This document shows, in pieces, positions 14,354-23,298 of a stretch of DNA of 26,736 bases; within the stretch, counting starts at the first letter, position 1; every line of letters begins with the position of its first letter. Under the pieces are notes generated by a model. It was not told where the DNA came from and did no database searches. It saw only the letters and a program-made list of their open reading frames with translations. A program made the translations under genes and the position numbers. Source of the stretch: Bin22 sp034428635 (GTDB taxonomy: Bacteria > Chloroflexota > Dehalococcoidia > Lucifugimonadales > UBA3495); contig DAOUHR010000070.1 of NCBI GenBank assembly GCA_034428635.1, positions 1 through 26,736 of the forward strand, given 5' to 3'.

Positions 14354-15250
14354 TCAAACGGCTCCCTGGCGACCGTAGTGCCTTGCTACGGCGCCCCGCC
14401 CCGCGGCTTCTGCCCGCGTGTAACGGGCCGGCATGTTGGGAGATTCCCACATGCCCGCGGTCATGAGTGCAGGCAGTTCACAACCGGAGGCGGCCAGGTC
14501 GATGGCCATTCCCACCCTAGGTGAATGACCGGCGAAGTCTCCCTGTACGCCTGCCGCTTTGGCAGCGGCGGCGATGCGCCGATCAATCTGCCGGGGCGAT
14601 AGCCCAAAGACCAACTGCTCAAAGTCGGGACTCGATGGCCCAATTTGCCACAGAGTATCCATAGTGGCTGGGCTAAGGTAGAGGACCGAACCCTCACCGC
14701 TCTGGTCTGTCTTGGAATTGCGAACCATCAGCCTGCCGCTCCCATCGGAGGCCAGTTCCAGGTCTCCCCAGGTAAGAGCCGCTGCCTCCGAGCGCCGCAG
14801 GAGCGCGTCACGCATCACCGCAATCAGGGCAATGTCCACCAGCGCCCTGTGTCGGGCCCTGTCCGGAGTCTCCATCTGCCCACTGGGGAGGGTCCTGGGA
14901 AAACTGGCCATGGCCTGGATGGCGACTTGCACTTCCCTGGTAAGGGCCGCCGCCTGCTGCTGCGGACGGGAAATGGTGCGTGTCAGGGCGGCCTGGACCC
15001 GCCGGACCCCGTCGTTCTCAGTGGGGTCGGGGCGACCCGCATCCTTGTGAATGGCGGCCAGGGCGGAGCGGCCCAACTTGACCGTGGCGATGGATGCGCC
15101 AGCCTCGGCCCGATCCAGCAGGTAATCGGCCACTGCCATGGGCGCGGCAGGCAAGACGTCGTGACCCCTGGCCTGGGCCCACTGGCGCCACTGGCTCCGG
15201 TAACACCGCCTGGTGGAGGACAACCTGGCGCTGGCCATGGCCTCTTGCAA
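14354..15250 (-). CDS. Tyrosine recombinase / integrase
   Basis: 298 residues with all catalytic positions: R153 (in LLRRSEAAALTWGDL), K180 (NSKTDQ), H242-x-x-R245 (GHSPRVGMA), W268 and the nucleophile Y277 (NMPARYTRAE). The N-terminal 100 residues form a SAM-like DNA-binding domain (SSTRRCYRSQWRQWAQARGH). Start codon is TTG at 15250 (an in-frame TAG lies two codons upstream) or ATG at 15238. It appears intact and probably catalyses integration, excision or inversion. No partner excisionase or clear att repeats were found. It lies just downstream of the hydroxylase operon, which could therefore be on a mobile segment or beside its target. Confidence 0.88.
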   Translation of the reverse strand: MQEAMASARLSSTRRCYRSQWRQWAQARGHDVLPAAPMAVADYLLDRAEAGASIATVKLGRSALAAIHKDAGRPDPTENDGVRRVQAALTRTISRPQQQAAALTREVQVAIQAMASFPRTLPSGQMETPDRARHRALVDIALIAVMRDALLRRSEAAALTWGDLELASDGSGRLMVRNSKTDQSGEGSVLYLSPATMDTLWQIGPSSPDFEQLVFGLSPRQIDRRIAAAAKAAGVQGDFAGHSPRVGMAIDLAASGCELPALMTAGMWESPNMPARYTRAEAAGRGAVARHYGRQGAV

Positions 15251-15360
15251 GCGCTAGCGGTCCGCCAGAGCAGGCGTGCTGGGGGAGTTTAGGGCAGGAA
15301 GGACGGCGTTAGTGGTTAAAGCTCAACTGTCCGATAATGCGAATTATAGATTGGCAACCA

Positions 15361-15387
15361 GTTCGAGTCTCCCCTTGAGTCTCGAAC
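15361..15387. terminator. Hairpin after the hydroxylase operon
   Basis: GTTCGAG / CTCGAAC (7 bp) continues inward past one mismatch to CTC / GAG with loop CCCTT. It lies about 30 bp beyond the stop of the FAD subunit gene and before the integrase. There is no clear T-run, so it may be a weak or factor-assisted terminator, or a recombination site. Confidence 0.4.
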
Positions 15388-15415
15388 AGTTAGGTAAGAA
15401 TTTGCTACTCACAGG

Positions 15416-16297
15416 TCAGGTAACAGAAAACGCAGCGGCCCGGGTTACGGCGATTTCTAGGGCTCTGCGAACTAGAACACAAGCCACGTCCCTGCGATAC
15501 TCGGCCGAGGCGTGAACGTCGGATTGGGGATTTAGGCCATCCTTGCACTTCTCGGCGGCCTCCGCCAGCGTACCCTTATCCAGCGGGCTACCGACGAGTC
15601 CAGTCTCCAGAGACTTGAACCTCAACGGCACGCCGCTGGCCCCCCCGAGCACAACCCTGGCCTGCAGGCATCGGCCGTCTTCGTCGATGGAGATCAGGGC
15701 TGCGGCGTTGACGACGGCAAAGTCGCCCCGGCGGCGGCTGACCTCCTGGAAGCTCCATCCTGTTCGCCCCTGCAGAGTGGGGAGCCTGATCTCAGTCAGG
15801 AGCTCATCGGGTTCTAGCGAAGTAGTGAGATAATCAACAAAAAAGTCCTCGGCCGTCATTGTTCTCTCTCCCCGTACGCTGTTCACCTTCAATTGGGCCT
15901 CCGTGGCCGTGGCCACTACGGCCAGTTCGGCCGAAGGATCGGCGTGGGCGATGCTACCGCCTATGGAACCACGGTTCCTAATGGCCGGGTGGCTTGCAAA
16001 TGTCAGCGCTTCGGAGACGAGGCCGCACACCGCCAGCACCTCCGGTGAAGCAAGCACGTTGCTTTGCCGGGTCCCGGCTCCGATGGAGAGGCTGGCTTCC
16101 TCCTGCCTGATGTAAGCCAATTCCCCAATGGGATTGATGTCCACCAGTGCCGCCGGCTTAAGCAACCGGAAGTTAAGCATTGGCACCAGACTTTGCCCCC
16201 CGGACAGCACCTTGCAATCGCTTCCCCACTGTTGAAGCAGTTCCAGGGCTTCGGCGACACTGGCTGGGGCGAAGTATTCAAAGGGAGCAGGCTTCAT
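15416..16297 (-). CDS. Molybdenum hydroxylase, FAD-binding medium subunit (CoxM/XdhB-like)
   Basis: 293 residues of the FAD-binding family of molybdopterin dehydrogenases. The FAD motifs are present: LSGGQSLVPMLNFRL (31-45, usually AGGHSLLPMMKLR) and NRGSIGGSIAHADPSAE at about 109-125. CO dehydrogenase flavoproteins have the same two loops. It passes electrons from the iron-sulfur subunit to an external acceptor. GGAGG five bases before ATG 16297 supports the start. It is the last gene of the operon, 71 bp after the small subunit. The C-terminal domain (AEYRRDVACVLVRRALEIA) is typical of the family. Confidence 0.92.
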   Translation of the reverse strand: MKPAPFEYFAPASVAEALELLQQWGSDCKVLSGGQSLVPMLNFRLLKPAALVDINPIGELAYIRQEEASLSIGAGTRQSNVLASPEVLAVCGLVSEALTFASHPAIRNRGSIGGSIAHADPSAELAVVATATEAQLKVNSVRGERTMTAEDFFVDYLTTSLEPDELLTEIRLPTLQGRTGWSFQEVSRRRGDFAVVNAAALISIDEDGRCLQARVVLGGASGVPLRFKSLETGLVGSPLDKGTLAEAAEKCKDGLNPQSDVHASAEYRRDVACVLVRRALEIAVTRAAAFSVT

Positions 16298-16368
16298 CGC
16301 GTCCTCCGTTTAACGAGGGTAGGGGAGTCAATGGCCTAAGTCACAACAAGAGTCGTCGTCATCCTTGG

Positions 16369-16869
16369 TCAATTGCCGCCTTGGTTCATTTCTTCGGCTG
16401 CAGCCTTTATCGCCTTGACGATTTGCATGTACCCCGTGCAGCGGCACAGGTTCCCGGCTATAGCCTCGCGGATTTCGAGGTCAGTGGGGTCAGGATTATT
16501 CGCGAGCAAGTAAGAGGCAGCCATGATCATTCCTGGCGTGCAGTAGCCGCACTGGAGGCCGTGATGCTCCGCGAAAGCCTTTTGGACCGGGTTCATTCTG
16601 GTCACCGTGCCTAAACCTTCGATGGTGGTCAGGGAGTGCCCATCGGCTTGAACAGCTAGGAGAATGCAGGAGCGGACCAGCTCCCCATCCAGCAATACGT
16701 TGCAACAACCGCAGACCCCGTGCTCGCAACCGGCGTGGGAACCGATCAACATCAGATCCTCCCGCACAAAGTCCAGCAGGGTCTTGCGAACAGGCACGAC
16801 GGCGTTGTACATCGTGTCGTTAACATTGACGGCAATGGATCGGGTCGGCTCTACAGATGGCCCCAGCAT
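16369..16869 (-). CDS. Molybdenum hydroxylase, [2Fe-2S] small subunit (CoxS/XdhC-type)
   Basis: 166 residues with both cluster-binding sets. The plant-ferredoxin cluster is held by C48, C53, C56 and C68 in GCEHGVCGCCNVLLDG. The second cluster is held by C107, C110, C142 and C144 in QCGYCTPGMIMAA and NLCRCTGY. The usual motif is CGAC; here Ala55 is replaced by a further Cys (CGCC), a minor oddity. It relays electrons between the molybdopterin and FAD subunits. AGGAGAACAAGA precedes ATG 16869. It lies 68 bp after the large subunit gene, giving the order large, small, medium, which differs from classical coxMSL. Confidence 0.94.
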   Translation of the reverse strand: MLGPSVEPTRSIAVNVNDTMYNAVVPVRKTLLDFVREDLMLIGSHAGCEHGVCGCCNVLLDGELVRSCILLAVQADGHSLTTIEGLGTVTRMNPVQKAFAEHHGLQCGYCTPGMIMAASYLLANNPDPTDLEIREAIAGNLCRCTGYMQIVKAIKAAAEEMNQGGN

Positions 16870-16937
16870 TCTTGTTCTCCTATTGATTTGAATGGGCAGA
16901 TGGATGAACTCACACGGTTATTTCAGCTGTTTCGGCC

Positions 16938-19352
16938 TTAATCCCGTGCAGCCCGCAAGTCGTTGACCATTTCGTGCAGCAGGGTAGGCGTTACCGGTAT
17001 GTCGGTAAGCTCCAGAGCGTAGCCGGACAGCGCGTCCTCGATGGCGCTGACAACGGCGGCTGGAGCGGTCATGTAGCCACCCTCTCCGGCGCCCTTGGCA
17101 CCCAGGGGATGCCCTGGTGCCGGAGTGCAGACGTCGTCCACTGTGATGTGTGGCACTTCTATGGATGTCGACAGCAGGTGGTCCATGAAGGTCTGGCTCA
17201 GCAGTTGCCCGTTCTCGCTGTACACGTACTGGGACAGCAGGGCGGCATCGATGCCCCGCATGGTACCGCCGAAGACCAGGCCCTCCACGATCTGGGGATT
17301 TATCTGTACGCCGCAGTCGTGGACGACATAGTAGTTAACCAGCTGGATCTCAAAAGTCTCGGCGTCCACCTCGACGATGGGAATGTGGGCTGCAAAGGCG
17401 AAAGAAATGAACCCCCGGGTCTTGAAGGCCCCATCGTGGGTGCCGTCCTCCCGCTCGCCGCTCTTGGGATTGCGGTAAACATAGGTCTCCACCAAGGCTG
17501 GTTCCATGTTGGAAGGACGCAAGTCTGCCCGCCGGTAGGCGATCTGGGCAACCTGGTCGAAGCCGATGCGCAGGCTGGGCAACAGGCGAGCCACGAACTC
17601 GCCATCCTTCAGGTCGAGCAGGCTTGGCTCGACTCCCAGAGCCTGGGAGGCGATGGCCACCATCTTCTCCTTGATCTTGGCGGCCGCCCCCAGCACGGCC
17701 GCACCCATCATCAAGTGCATGCGGCTACCAGTGGTGGCCACTGAAGGCACTCCGCCGTTGGAATCAGCGCGGGTGACGGAGACTTTGTGAGGTTCCACTT
17801 GCAGCATCTCGCAAACCAACTGTGTAACGGTGGTCTCGTGGCCTTGGCCTGCGGACTGGAAGCCGATGGCGGCCGTCACATTGCCGTTTACATCCACCTG
17901 GAGACGTACACCTTCACCGACATCGCCTCCCCCAATCATCCCCGGATTGTTGAACAGGTTGAACACGCTGCCTGCTCCTGCGCTAGGCTCGATGCAACTG
18001 GCAACACCAACGCCCAGCAGCTTGCCCCGATGCCGTGCCTGGGCCTTCAAGTCTTCAATTCTGGAGTAACCGGCCATTTCCAATGCCTTGGTCAGCACAG
18101 TGGGATAACTGCCGCTATCGTAGGTGGCGCCGGTGGGGATTTCGTAGGGGAACTGATCGGGCTGGATGAAGTTGCGCAGCCTTACCTCCGCCCGGTCTAA
18201 TCCCAGGCCCCTGGCAACGAGGTCAACAGCCCTTTCTATGGCATAATTGGTGGGGGCCTGACCGAAGCCGTTATAAGGGGCCTGGTTTGTCTTGCAGGTC
18301 AGCACAGAAGTGGGCGAATAGCGTACTGCTGGAATGGTGTAGGGGCCAACAAGTGCGGTAATGGGCTTGCCGATTTGCATGGCGCCGCGTCCGGCGTAGG
18401 CCCCGGCGTCATCAATTACGGCCAGGTCCAAGCCCTGGATCTTGCCGTTTTCGTCGCTGGCGACCCTGACTTTCCAGATACGGTCGGGACCATGCGCGTC
18501 ACCGGCGGCCATATTTTCCAACCGATCCTCGATGAACTTAACAGGACGTCCACAGGCTCGGCTGGCCAGGCAGGTCAGGAAGATCTGCTTGCGACCTCGC
18601 TTGTTGCCATAACTGCCACCGATATCTACGTCCATGTGGACCCTTACCCGGTTGGAGGGGACGCGCATCGTACGGGCGATCTGCTCGTTGATTTGGGGGT
18701 TCTGCTGGGAGGCCCACACTTCCACCATGCCGTTTATTTCGTCCCATGAAGCCACGCAGCCGAAGGTTTCCATAGGCACCCCCGAATGACGGTTCCACCG
18801 AAAGCGGCCCTCAAAGACGTGGGAGGATTCTCGGAAAGCTGCGTCCACTTCTCCAAAGTCCAGGGAGGCTTGGAAGGCGATGTTGGACCCGTGCTCTTCG
18901 TGAAGGACCGGGGCGTCGGGCTGCATGGCCTCCTCCGGGTCTACTAGAGCACCCAGCGGTTCGTACTCCACCTTGACCAGTTCAGCGGCGTCCTCGGCTA
19001 GGTAACGGTTGGAGGCCACCACCGCCGCCACCCATTCCCCGGCAAACCGGGCCTTTCCCACGGCCAGGGGATACCAGAGGACGCTGGGCAGGTACATATT
19101 CTGGGGTATCGGCTCCATCCATTCCGAAAGGTCATCGCCGACTATGACTCTTACTACGCCCGGGGCCCTTTCTGCTTCGCTGGTGTCAATACTGCGAATT
19201 ACCGCGTGGGCGTGAGGTGACGCGACGGTAGCCATGTGGAGCATACCCGGGAGTGTAACGTCGTTGACGTAACGCCCCTTGCCCAGAACAAACCTGGTGT
19301 CTTCGATAGGTGGAAAGCGCTTGCCCACCCATCTCCAGTCGGCGGTAGTCAT
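16938..19352 (-). CDS. Molybdenum hydroxylase, molybdopterin-binding large subunit (xanthine oxidase/CoxL superfamily)
   Basis: 804 residues, full length for the family, starting MTTADWRWVGKRFPPIEDTR with GAGGTG five bases upstream of ATG 19352. It has the aldehyde oxidase a/b hammerhead (GRYVNDVTLPGMLHMATVAS, then PHAHAVIRSIDTSEA), the cofactor-binding body (GSYGNKRGR, SAGQGHETTVTQLVCE) and the catalytic Glu757 in GAKGAGEGGYMTAPAAV. The substrate loop is PYNGFGQ (359-365), in place of AYxCSFR of true CO dehydrogenase or AYRGAGR of form II enzymes. Hence it hydroxylates an unidentified organic compound rather than CO. It needs Mo-molybdopterin cytosine dinucleotide and a maturation factor, none of which is encoded here. 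Preceded by the ABC transporter genes. Confidence 0.93.
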   Translation of the reverse strand: MTTADWRWVGKRFPPIEDTRFVLGKGRYVNDVTLPGMLHMATVASPHAHAVIRSIDTSEAERAPGVVRVIVGDDLSEWMEPIPQNMYLPSVLWYPLAVGKARFAGEWVAAVVASNRYLAEDAAELVKVEYEPLGALVDPEEAMQPDAPVLHEEHGSNIAFQASLDFGEVDAAFRESSHVFEGRFRWNRHSGVPMETFGCVASWDEINGMVEVWASQQNPQINEQIARTMRVPSNRVRVHMDVDIGGSYGNKRGRKQIFLTCLASRACGRPVKFIEDRLENMAAGDAHGPDRIWKVRVASDENGKIQGLDLAVIDDAGAYAGRGAMQIGKPITALVGPYTIPAVRYSPTSVLTCKTNQAPYNGFGQAPTNYAIERAVDLVARGLGLDRAEVRLRNFIQPDQFPYEIPTGATYDSGSYPTVLTKALEMAGYSRIEDLKAQARHRGKLLGVGVASCIEPSAGAGSVFNLFNNPGMIGGGDVGEGVRLQVDVNGNVTAAIGFQSAGQGHETTVTQLVCEMLQVEPHKVSVTRADSNGGVPSVATTGSRMHLMMGAAVLGAAAKIKEKMVAIASQALGVEPSLLDLKDGEFVARLLPSLRIGFDQVAQIAYRRADLRPSNMEPALVETYVYRNPKSGEREDGTHDGAFKTRGFISFAFAAHIPIVEVDAETFEIQLVNYYVVHDCGVQINPQIVEGLVFGGTMRGIDAALLSQYVYSENGQLLSQTFMDHLLSTSIEVPHITVDDVCTPAPGHPLGAKGAGEGGYMTAPAAVVSAIEDALSGYALELTDIPVTPTLLHEMVNDLRAARD

Positions 19353-19419
19353 CCGGTCACCTCATTGCAGTTCTAAATGTTCAGGCAGGCCCAAGAAAAC
19401 CTGCTTATCTGGTATGCCA

Positions 19420-21273
19420 TCATTTGGCCGGAGTCACGTGCTCCAGGTTATGGAAGTTAGCTTGACTGGCGATAGTTTTCCATTCGCCTACCCGCTCTGA
19501 CAAGGCCCAGAGCGAATTTACACTCACCAGGGGTATGGCCATCTGGTTTTGCACCACCCAGTCGCCGATCTGCCGGCTCATGACCATCCGCTGTTCCAGG
19601 TTGGGCTCGGCGGACAGACGTTCGACGAAGTCGGTTACTACCGGGTCCTCAAAGTGGGAGACCGAAGCCTTGGGCGTGAATAGAATTCTGAGATACATCA
19701 GGGGTTCGTCCCGGAAGGATGTTGTGAAGACGTAGGTGAAATTATGGGTGCGCTTTTCGATTTCGTTCCTAACCGTCGGCCGGTATTCGCTGATAGTCCG
19801 CTTTACGTCCAGCCCTATGTCCTCCCAGTAACCAGCCACTGCTTCGCCCAGATCTGGCTGGTAAGGCCGACCACCTAGGGGGAAGATTCTTATCTCAATC
19901 TCGAAACCGTCAGGATAGCCGCCTTCGGCAAGTAACTCCTTGGCCCTCTCCGGGTCGTAGGCGGGAACTGCCCAGTCAGGGTTGTTGAAGGGGAATTCCC
20001 CGGGCATCCAGCTCATGGGTGCTGCCGATGGCTGGCCCTCGCCCAACAGTATCTTGTCCACTATGGCCTGCCGGTCAATGGCCAAGGTCATGGCCTGGCG
20101 GATCTTGAGCCCCGGGTCCGGATCCTGCCCATGGGTGTTCCACTGCCACCACGGGCATTCGTCGCAGTTCCCCGGCCAGCCGGGCCAATGCCCGCCCATG
20201 TTGATGAAAGAGTGACCCGTATTTTCAGCTGTCTTAGTACGCAGGCCGGCTGCCTTGACCTCCTCGAAGAGCTGGAATGAAACGTCCGTAATGTCCGCCT
20301 CCCCGGTGCGCACCATGGCGATGCGAGTAGACTCTTCGGGTACCTTGGTCATCACCAGTTCATCGAAACCGGGTGGCTGTCGCCAGTGGTCTTTTCGAGC
20401 TTCCAGGGTTACGCTCTGCCCACGACTGTGGTCGGCGAAAAGCCAAGGGCCGGTCCCAATAACCTTTTTGGCACCTCCCTCGTCGCCCACGGCTTCCAGA
20501 AAAGCCTTGGACTGCATGTTCTCAATATTACCGCTCTGGGTCAGACCCCAGATAAGGTCTGGGACTGACCTTGACGAATGCATTTTGAAATTGTAATCGT
20601 CCACAATTTCGAAGTTATTGATGTCGTCATCTATGGCCGCCTTCCATGGCGGGACTCCAGGGTTAACCGTATCCGGCTTGAAGAACTCGGAAACGGTGAA
20701 TCTGACGTCATGGGCAGTGAGTTCGCCGTAGTCTTCGCCAAAGGGCGTGCCTTGCCTTAACCGGAAACTCCAGGTAATAGTGGCGCCGTCGGACGAAACG
20801 TCCCATTCCTCCACTAGGTTAGGTACCGGCAGACGGGTGTTAAAGTCGCTTCGTAGAAGGGTCTCACCAACTTCGTTAAACACGGTCTGGTCCTGGGCCA
20901 ACCGGTATAACCAGTTTTCCGTTCCCAGGGTGATTACTGCTACCGTCAAGGTGCCAGCCGGTTCCATTGCGGGTTCAGCAGGAGCCGGGGCCGCCAGCGG
21001 TTCCGCTGTGGGAGCCGCCGAGGGCGCATTGGATGAGGAAGAGGCCTGAGAAGGCACCTGTTGAGCAGCAGATGGAGCTTCGGCGGCGCTCTGGGCAGCA
21101 GGGGCCGGCGCCGCTGCGGGAGCCTCGGCAGCAGGAGCCGAGCCGGCAGGTGAAGTGTCTGCCGGGGCTCCGGGGGCTTCAGTGGAGGCGCCGCAAGCCA
21201 ATATAAACACCAGAAGGGTTGCCAGTAAGGTGGATAACAGGGATCGCCGTGTGGATTTGACGTCGTTGAACAT
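19420..21273 (-). CDS. ABC transporter solute-binding lipoprotein, peptide/nickel type (SBP_bac_5)
   Basis: 617 residues from ATG 21273, chosen over an in-frame ATG at 21315 because AAGAGGAGATTGAG precedes it. Signal peptide with lipobox ILAC, Cys27. Residues 30-106 are an extreme Ala/Pro/Ser/Glu-rich linker; the binding domain follows: VFNEVGETLLRSD, VEEWDVSSDGATITWSFRLR, TAHDVRFTVSEFF, KVIGTGPWLFADH, TRIAMVRTGEADI, IRQAMTLAIDRQAIVDKILL, then YDPERAKELLAEGGYPDGFE. These are standard SBP_bac_5 segments (OppA/DppA/NikA relatives). The ligand cannot be told from sequence. It is the fifth gene of the operon and lies 67 bp before the hydroxylase large subunit. Confidence 0.93.
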   Translation of the reverse strand: MFNDVKSTRRSLLSTLLATLLVFILACGASTEAPGAPADTSPAGSAPAAEAPAAAPAPAAQSAAEAPSAAQQVPSQASSSSNAPSAAPTAEPLAAPAPAEPAMEPAGTLTVAVITLGTENWLYRLAQDQTVFNEVGETLLRSDFNTRLPVPNLVEEWDVSSDGATITWSFRLRQGTPFGEDYGELTAHDVRFTVSEFFKPDTVNPGVPPWKAAIDDDINNFEIVDDYNFKMHSSRSVPDLIWGLTQSGNIENMQSKAFLEAVGDEGGAKKVIGTGPWLFADHSRGQSVTLEARKDHWRQPPGFDELVMTKVPEESTRIAMVRTGEADITDVSFQLFEEVKAAGLRTKTAENTGHSFINMGGHWPGWPGNCDECPWWQWNTHGQDPDPGLKIRQAMTLAIDRQAIVDKILLGEGQPSAAPMSWMPGEFPFNNPDWAVPAYDPERAKELLAEGGYPDGFEIEIRIFPLGGRPYQPDLGEAVAGYWEDIGLDVKRTISEYRPTVRNEIEKRTHNFTYVFTTSFRDEPLMYLRILFTPKASVSHFEDPVVTDFVERLSAEPNLEQRMVMSRQIGDWVVQNQMAIPLVSVNSLWALSERVGEWKTIASQANFHNLEHVTPAK

Positions 21274-21340
21274 CTCAATCTCCTCTTGGCAACATGGTGC
21301 CGGAAATATAGGCAACTAGCTGTGGTGGTTACCTTGGGGA

Positions 21341-22315
21341 TCAGTCGTACAAATGACAGGCTACCGACCGACCTTCCACATCCCGGTTCTGAGGTTCAAT
21401 CCTGGAACACTGCTCCAAGGCGAAGGGGCAGCGGGGATGAAAACGGCATCCGGACGGCGGATCCAAGGCGCTGGGAATCTCACCCAGGATGACGTTCCCC
21501 TGGTCTCGGCGGCGAGGGTCTACCGGCAGAGCACTAGCCAGCAGGGCCTGGGTGTACGGGTGCAGTGGATTGGAATACACGGATTCTATGGGCCCAGCTT
21601 CCACCATCTGGCCCAAATACATTACTCCCACCTTTGTGCTCATGTAGCGAACCGCCGCCAGATCGTGGGCAATCATGATATAGGCCAGATTGAACTCCCT
21701 CTGCAATTCTTTAAGCAGATTCATAATCTGGGCGCGAATGGATACGTCCAGGGCAGATACGGGTTCGTCTAAAATTATCACCCTTGGGTTGGATGCCAAG
21801 GCCCGGGCGACGGCTATTCGTTGACGCTGCCCGCCGCTGAATTGGTGTGGGTACAGGTACCCACTAGCTTCGGGCAGTCCTACCAGCCTGAGCAACTCCG
21901 TTACCCGGTCCCGAATATCATGCCGCTTCAGGTTGTAGTGAATGGTCAAAGGTTCACCGATGATGCGCGCCACAGTCATCCTGGGATTAAGGGAGGAATA
22001 GGGATCCTGGAAAACCACTTGCACCTCCCGGCGGTAGCTACCAAGAATGTCACGGTCGAGGTCACAGATATCATGCTCGCGAAAGAAGACGCGACCGGAG
22101 GTGGGGGCTTCAATGCTCAGGAGTAACTTCGCCAGCGTAGTTTTTCCACAGCCTGACTCGCCAACGATGCCAAAAGTCTCATCCGTCTCCAGTGAAAAGC
22201 TGACGCCGTCCACGGCCTTTACCGAGCCTTTAAGGGAACGGAACACCGCCCCCTGAAAAACAGGGAAGTACTTGGCCACTTGTTCTACTCGCAACAATGG
22301 TTCTTGGTTAATCAT
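21341..22315 (-). CDS. ABC transporter ATPase, DppF/OppF type
   Basis: 324 residues from ATG 22315, whose ATGA overlaps the stop of the upstream ATPase gene, indicating translational coupling; an earlier ATG at 22333 is less likely. Walker A is GESGCGKTT (52-60), Q-loop QDPYSSLNP, signature FSGGQRQR (159-166) and Walker B VIILDEPVSALD (179-190), with the D-loop. The C-terminus PSGCRFHPRCPFALEQC is the oligopeptide/dipeptide-type C-terminal Cys-rich extension. It powers the importer together with the preceding ATPase, forming a heterodimer on the cytoplasmic face. Confidence 0.95.
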   Translation of the reverse strand: MINQEPLLRVEQVAKYFPVFQGAVFRSLKGSVKAVDGVSFSLETDETFGIVGESGCGKTTLAKLLLSIEAPTSGRVFFREHDICDLDRDILGSYRREVQVVFQDPYSSLNPRMTVARIIGEPLTIHYNLKRHDIRDRVTELLRLVGLPEASGYLYPHQFSGGQRQRIAVARALASNPRVIILDEPVSALDVSIRAQIMNLLKELQREFNLAYIMIAHDLAAVRYMSTKVGVMYLGQMVEAGPIESVYSNPLHPYTQALLASALPVDPRRRDQGNVILGEIPSALDPPSGCRFHPRCPFALEQCSRIEPQNRDVEGRSVACHLYD

Positions 22316-23298
22316 GATTCCGGAAACCAACAACTAGCGGTGTGATCAACGCCAATGCGAATTTCCGCGGGATACTGCTCCCGACATTTGTCTTGCACCT
22401 TTGGGCAACGGGGAGCGAAGCGGCAGCCCGGCGGGAACTTGGCTGGGTCAGGTGGTTGTCCTTCTATTTGCTCGAGTTTGTCCACTTGCTCCAGCCTTGG
22501 CAAACAATTGAGCAGTCCCGACGTGTAAGGATGAGCGGGACGCTCGAAAAGGTCTATTACCGGGCCCTGCTCCACAACTCGGCCCGCATACATTACGGCC
22601 ACTTTGTCGCACACCTTGGCGACAATGCCCAGATCGTGGGTGATGAAGATCAATCCCACGCCAGTAGCCTGCTGGATTTCGGTCATCAACTGCAAGTACT
22701 GGCTCTGAATGGTTACATCCAGGGATGTAGTGGGCTCGTCGGCGATCAACAGGCGAGGTTCGCTGGATAGAGCAATGGCGCCAACTACCCGCTGACGCAT
22801 GCCTCCGCTTAGTTGATGGGGGAAATCGTTGGAACGAGTGAGCGCAGAAGGAATCCTGACCAGGTCCAATGCTTCCACTACCTTGTTCTTCAGAAAGTCT
22901 CGCCGCAAGCCCTTGTGCAGTGTGATGGATTCCCCTACCTGGTCGCCGATGGAGAAGGAAGGGTTCAACGACGTCATGGGGTCCTGCAGGACCATAGACA
23001 TTTTCGCCCCTCGCAGCCGGCGCATTTCGCGCTGGCTCTTCAGCACCAGGTCCTCGCCTTGAAACCAGATGTGGCCGGACATAATCTTCGCGGGCTTTGG
23101 TTCCAGCCGCAGAATGGACAGCGCTGTGACCGTCTTCCCTGAGCCCGACTCCCCTACTATCCCCAGAGATTCTCCCTGAGACAGCGAGAGACTTACCCCA
23201 TCCACTGCTCTGACGGTTCCGAACCTCTGCGTATCGAAATGGACCCGAAGGTCTTCCACTCTCAACAGTTCAGTTTCAACCGGCTGTGGCGTCGTCAT
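22312..23298 (-). CDS. ABC transporter ATPase, DppD/OppD type
   Basis: 328 residues from ATG 23298. The ATGA there overlaps the TGA of the permease gene, so the longer frame starting at 23406 is unlikely to be used. Walker A GESGSGKT (49-56), Q-loop LQDPMTSLNP, signature LSGGMRQR (163-170), Walker B LLIADEPTTSLD, switch His in FITHDLG. The tail KFPPGCRFAPRCPKVQDKC is the oligo_HPY-like Cys-rich extension typical of peptide importers. Confidence 0.95.
   Translation of the reverse strand: MTTPQPVETELLRVEDLRVHFDTQRFGTVRAVDGVSLSLSQGESLGIVGESGSGKTVTALSILRLEPKPAKIMSGHIWFQGEDLVLKSQREMRRLRGAKMSMVLQDPMTSLNPSFSIGDQVGESITLHKGLRRDFLKNKVVEALDLVRIPSALTRSNDFPHQLSGGMRQRVVGAIALSSEPRLLIADEPTTSLDVTIQSQYLQLMTEIQQATGVGLIFITHDLGIVAKVCDKVAVMYAGRVVEQGPVIDLFERPAHPYTSGLLNCLPRLEQVDKLEQIEGQPPDPAKFPPGCRFAPRCPKVQDKCREQYPAEIRIGVDHTASCWFPES

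Noticed and set aside
15355..15390. Possible tRNA T-arm (GTTCGAGTCT) on the plus strand near the integrase
   Set aside because: No acceptor stem, anticodon arm or D-arm can be arranged around it. The segment pairs with itself as a hairpin, so it is listed as a hairpin instead.
16938..19352. Calling the large subunit a carbon monoxide dehydrogenase (coxL)
   Set aside because: The active-site Cys loop AYxCSFR is absent, so only the superfamily assignment is justified.
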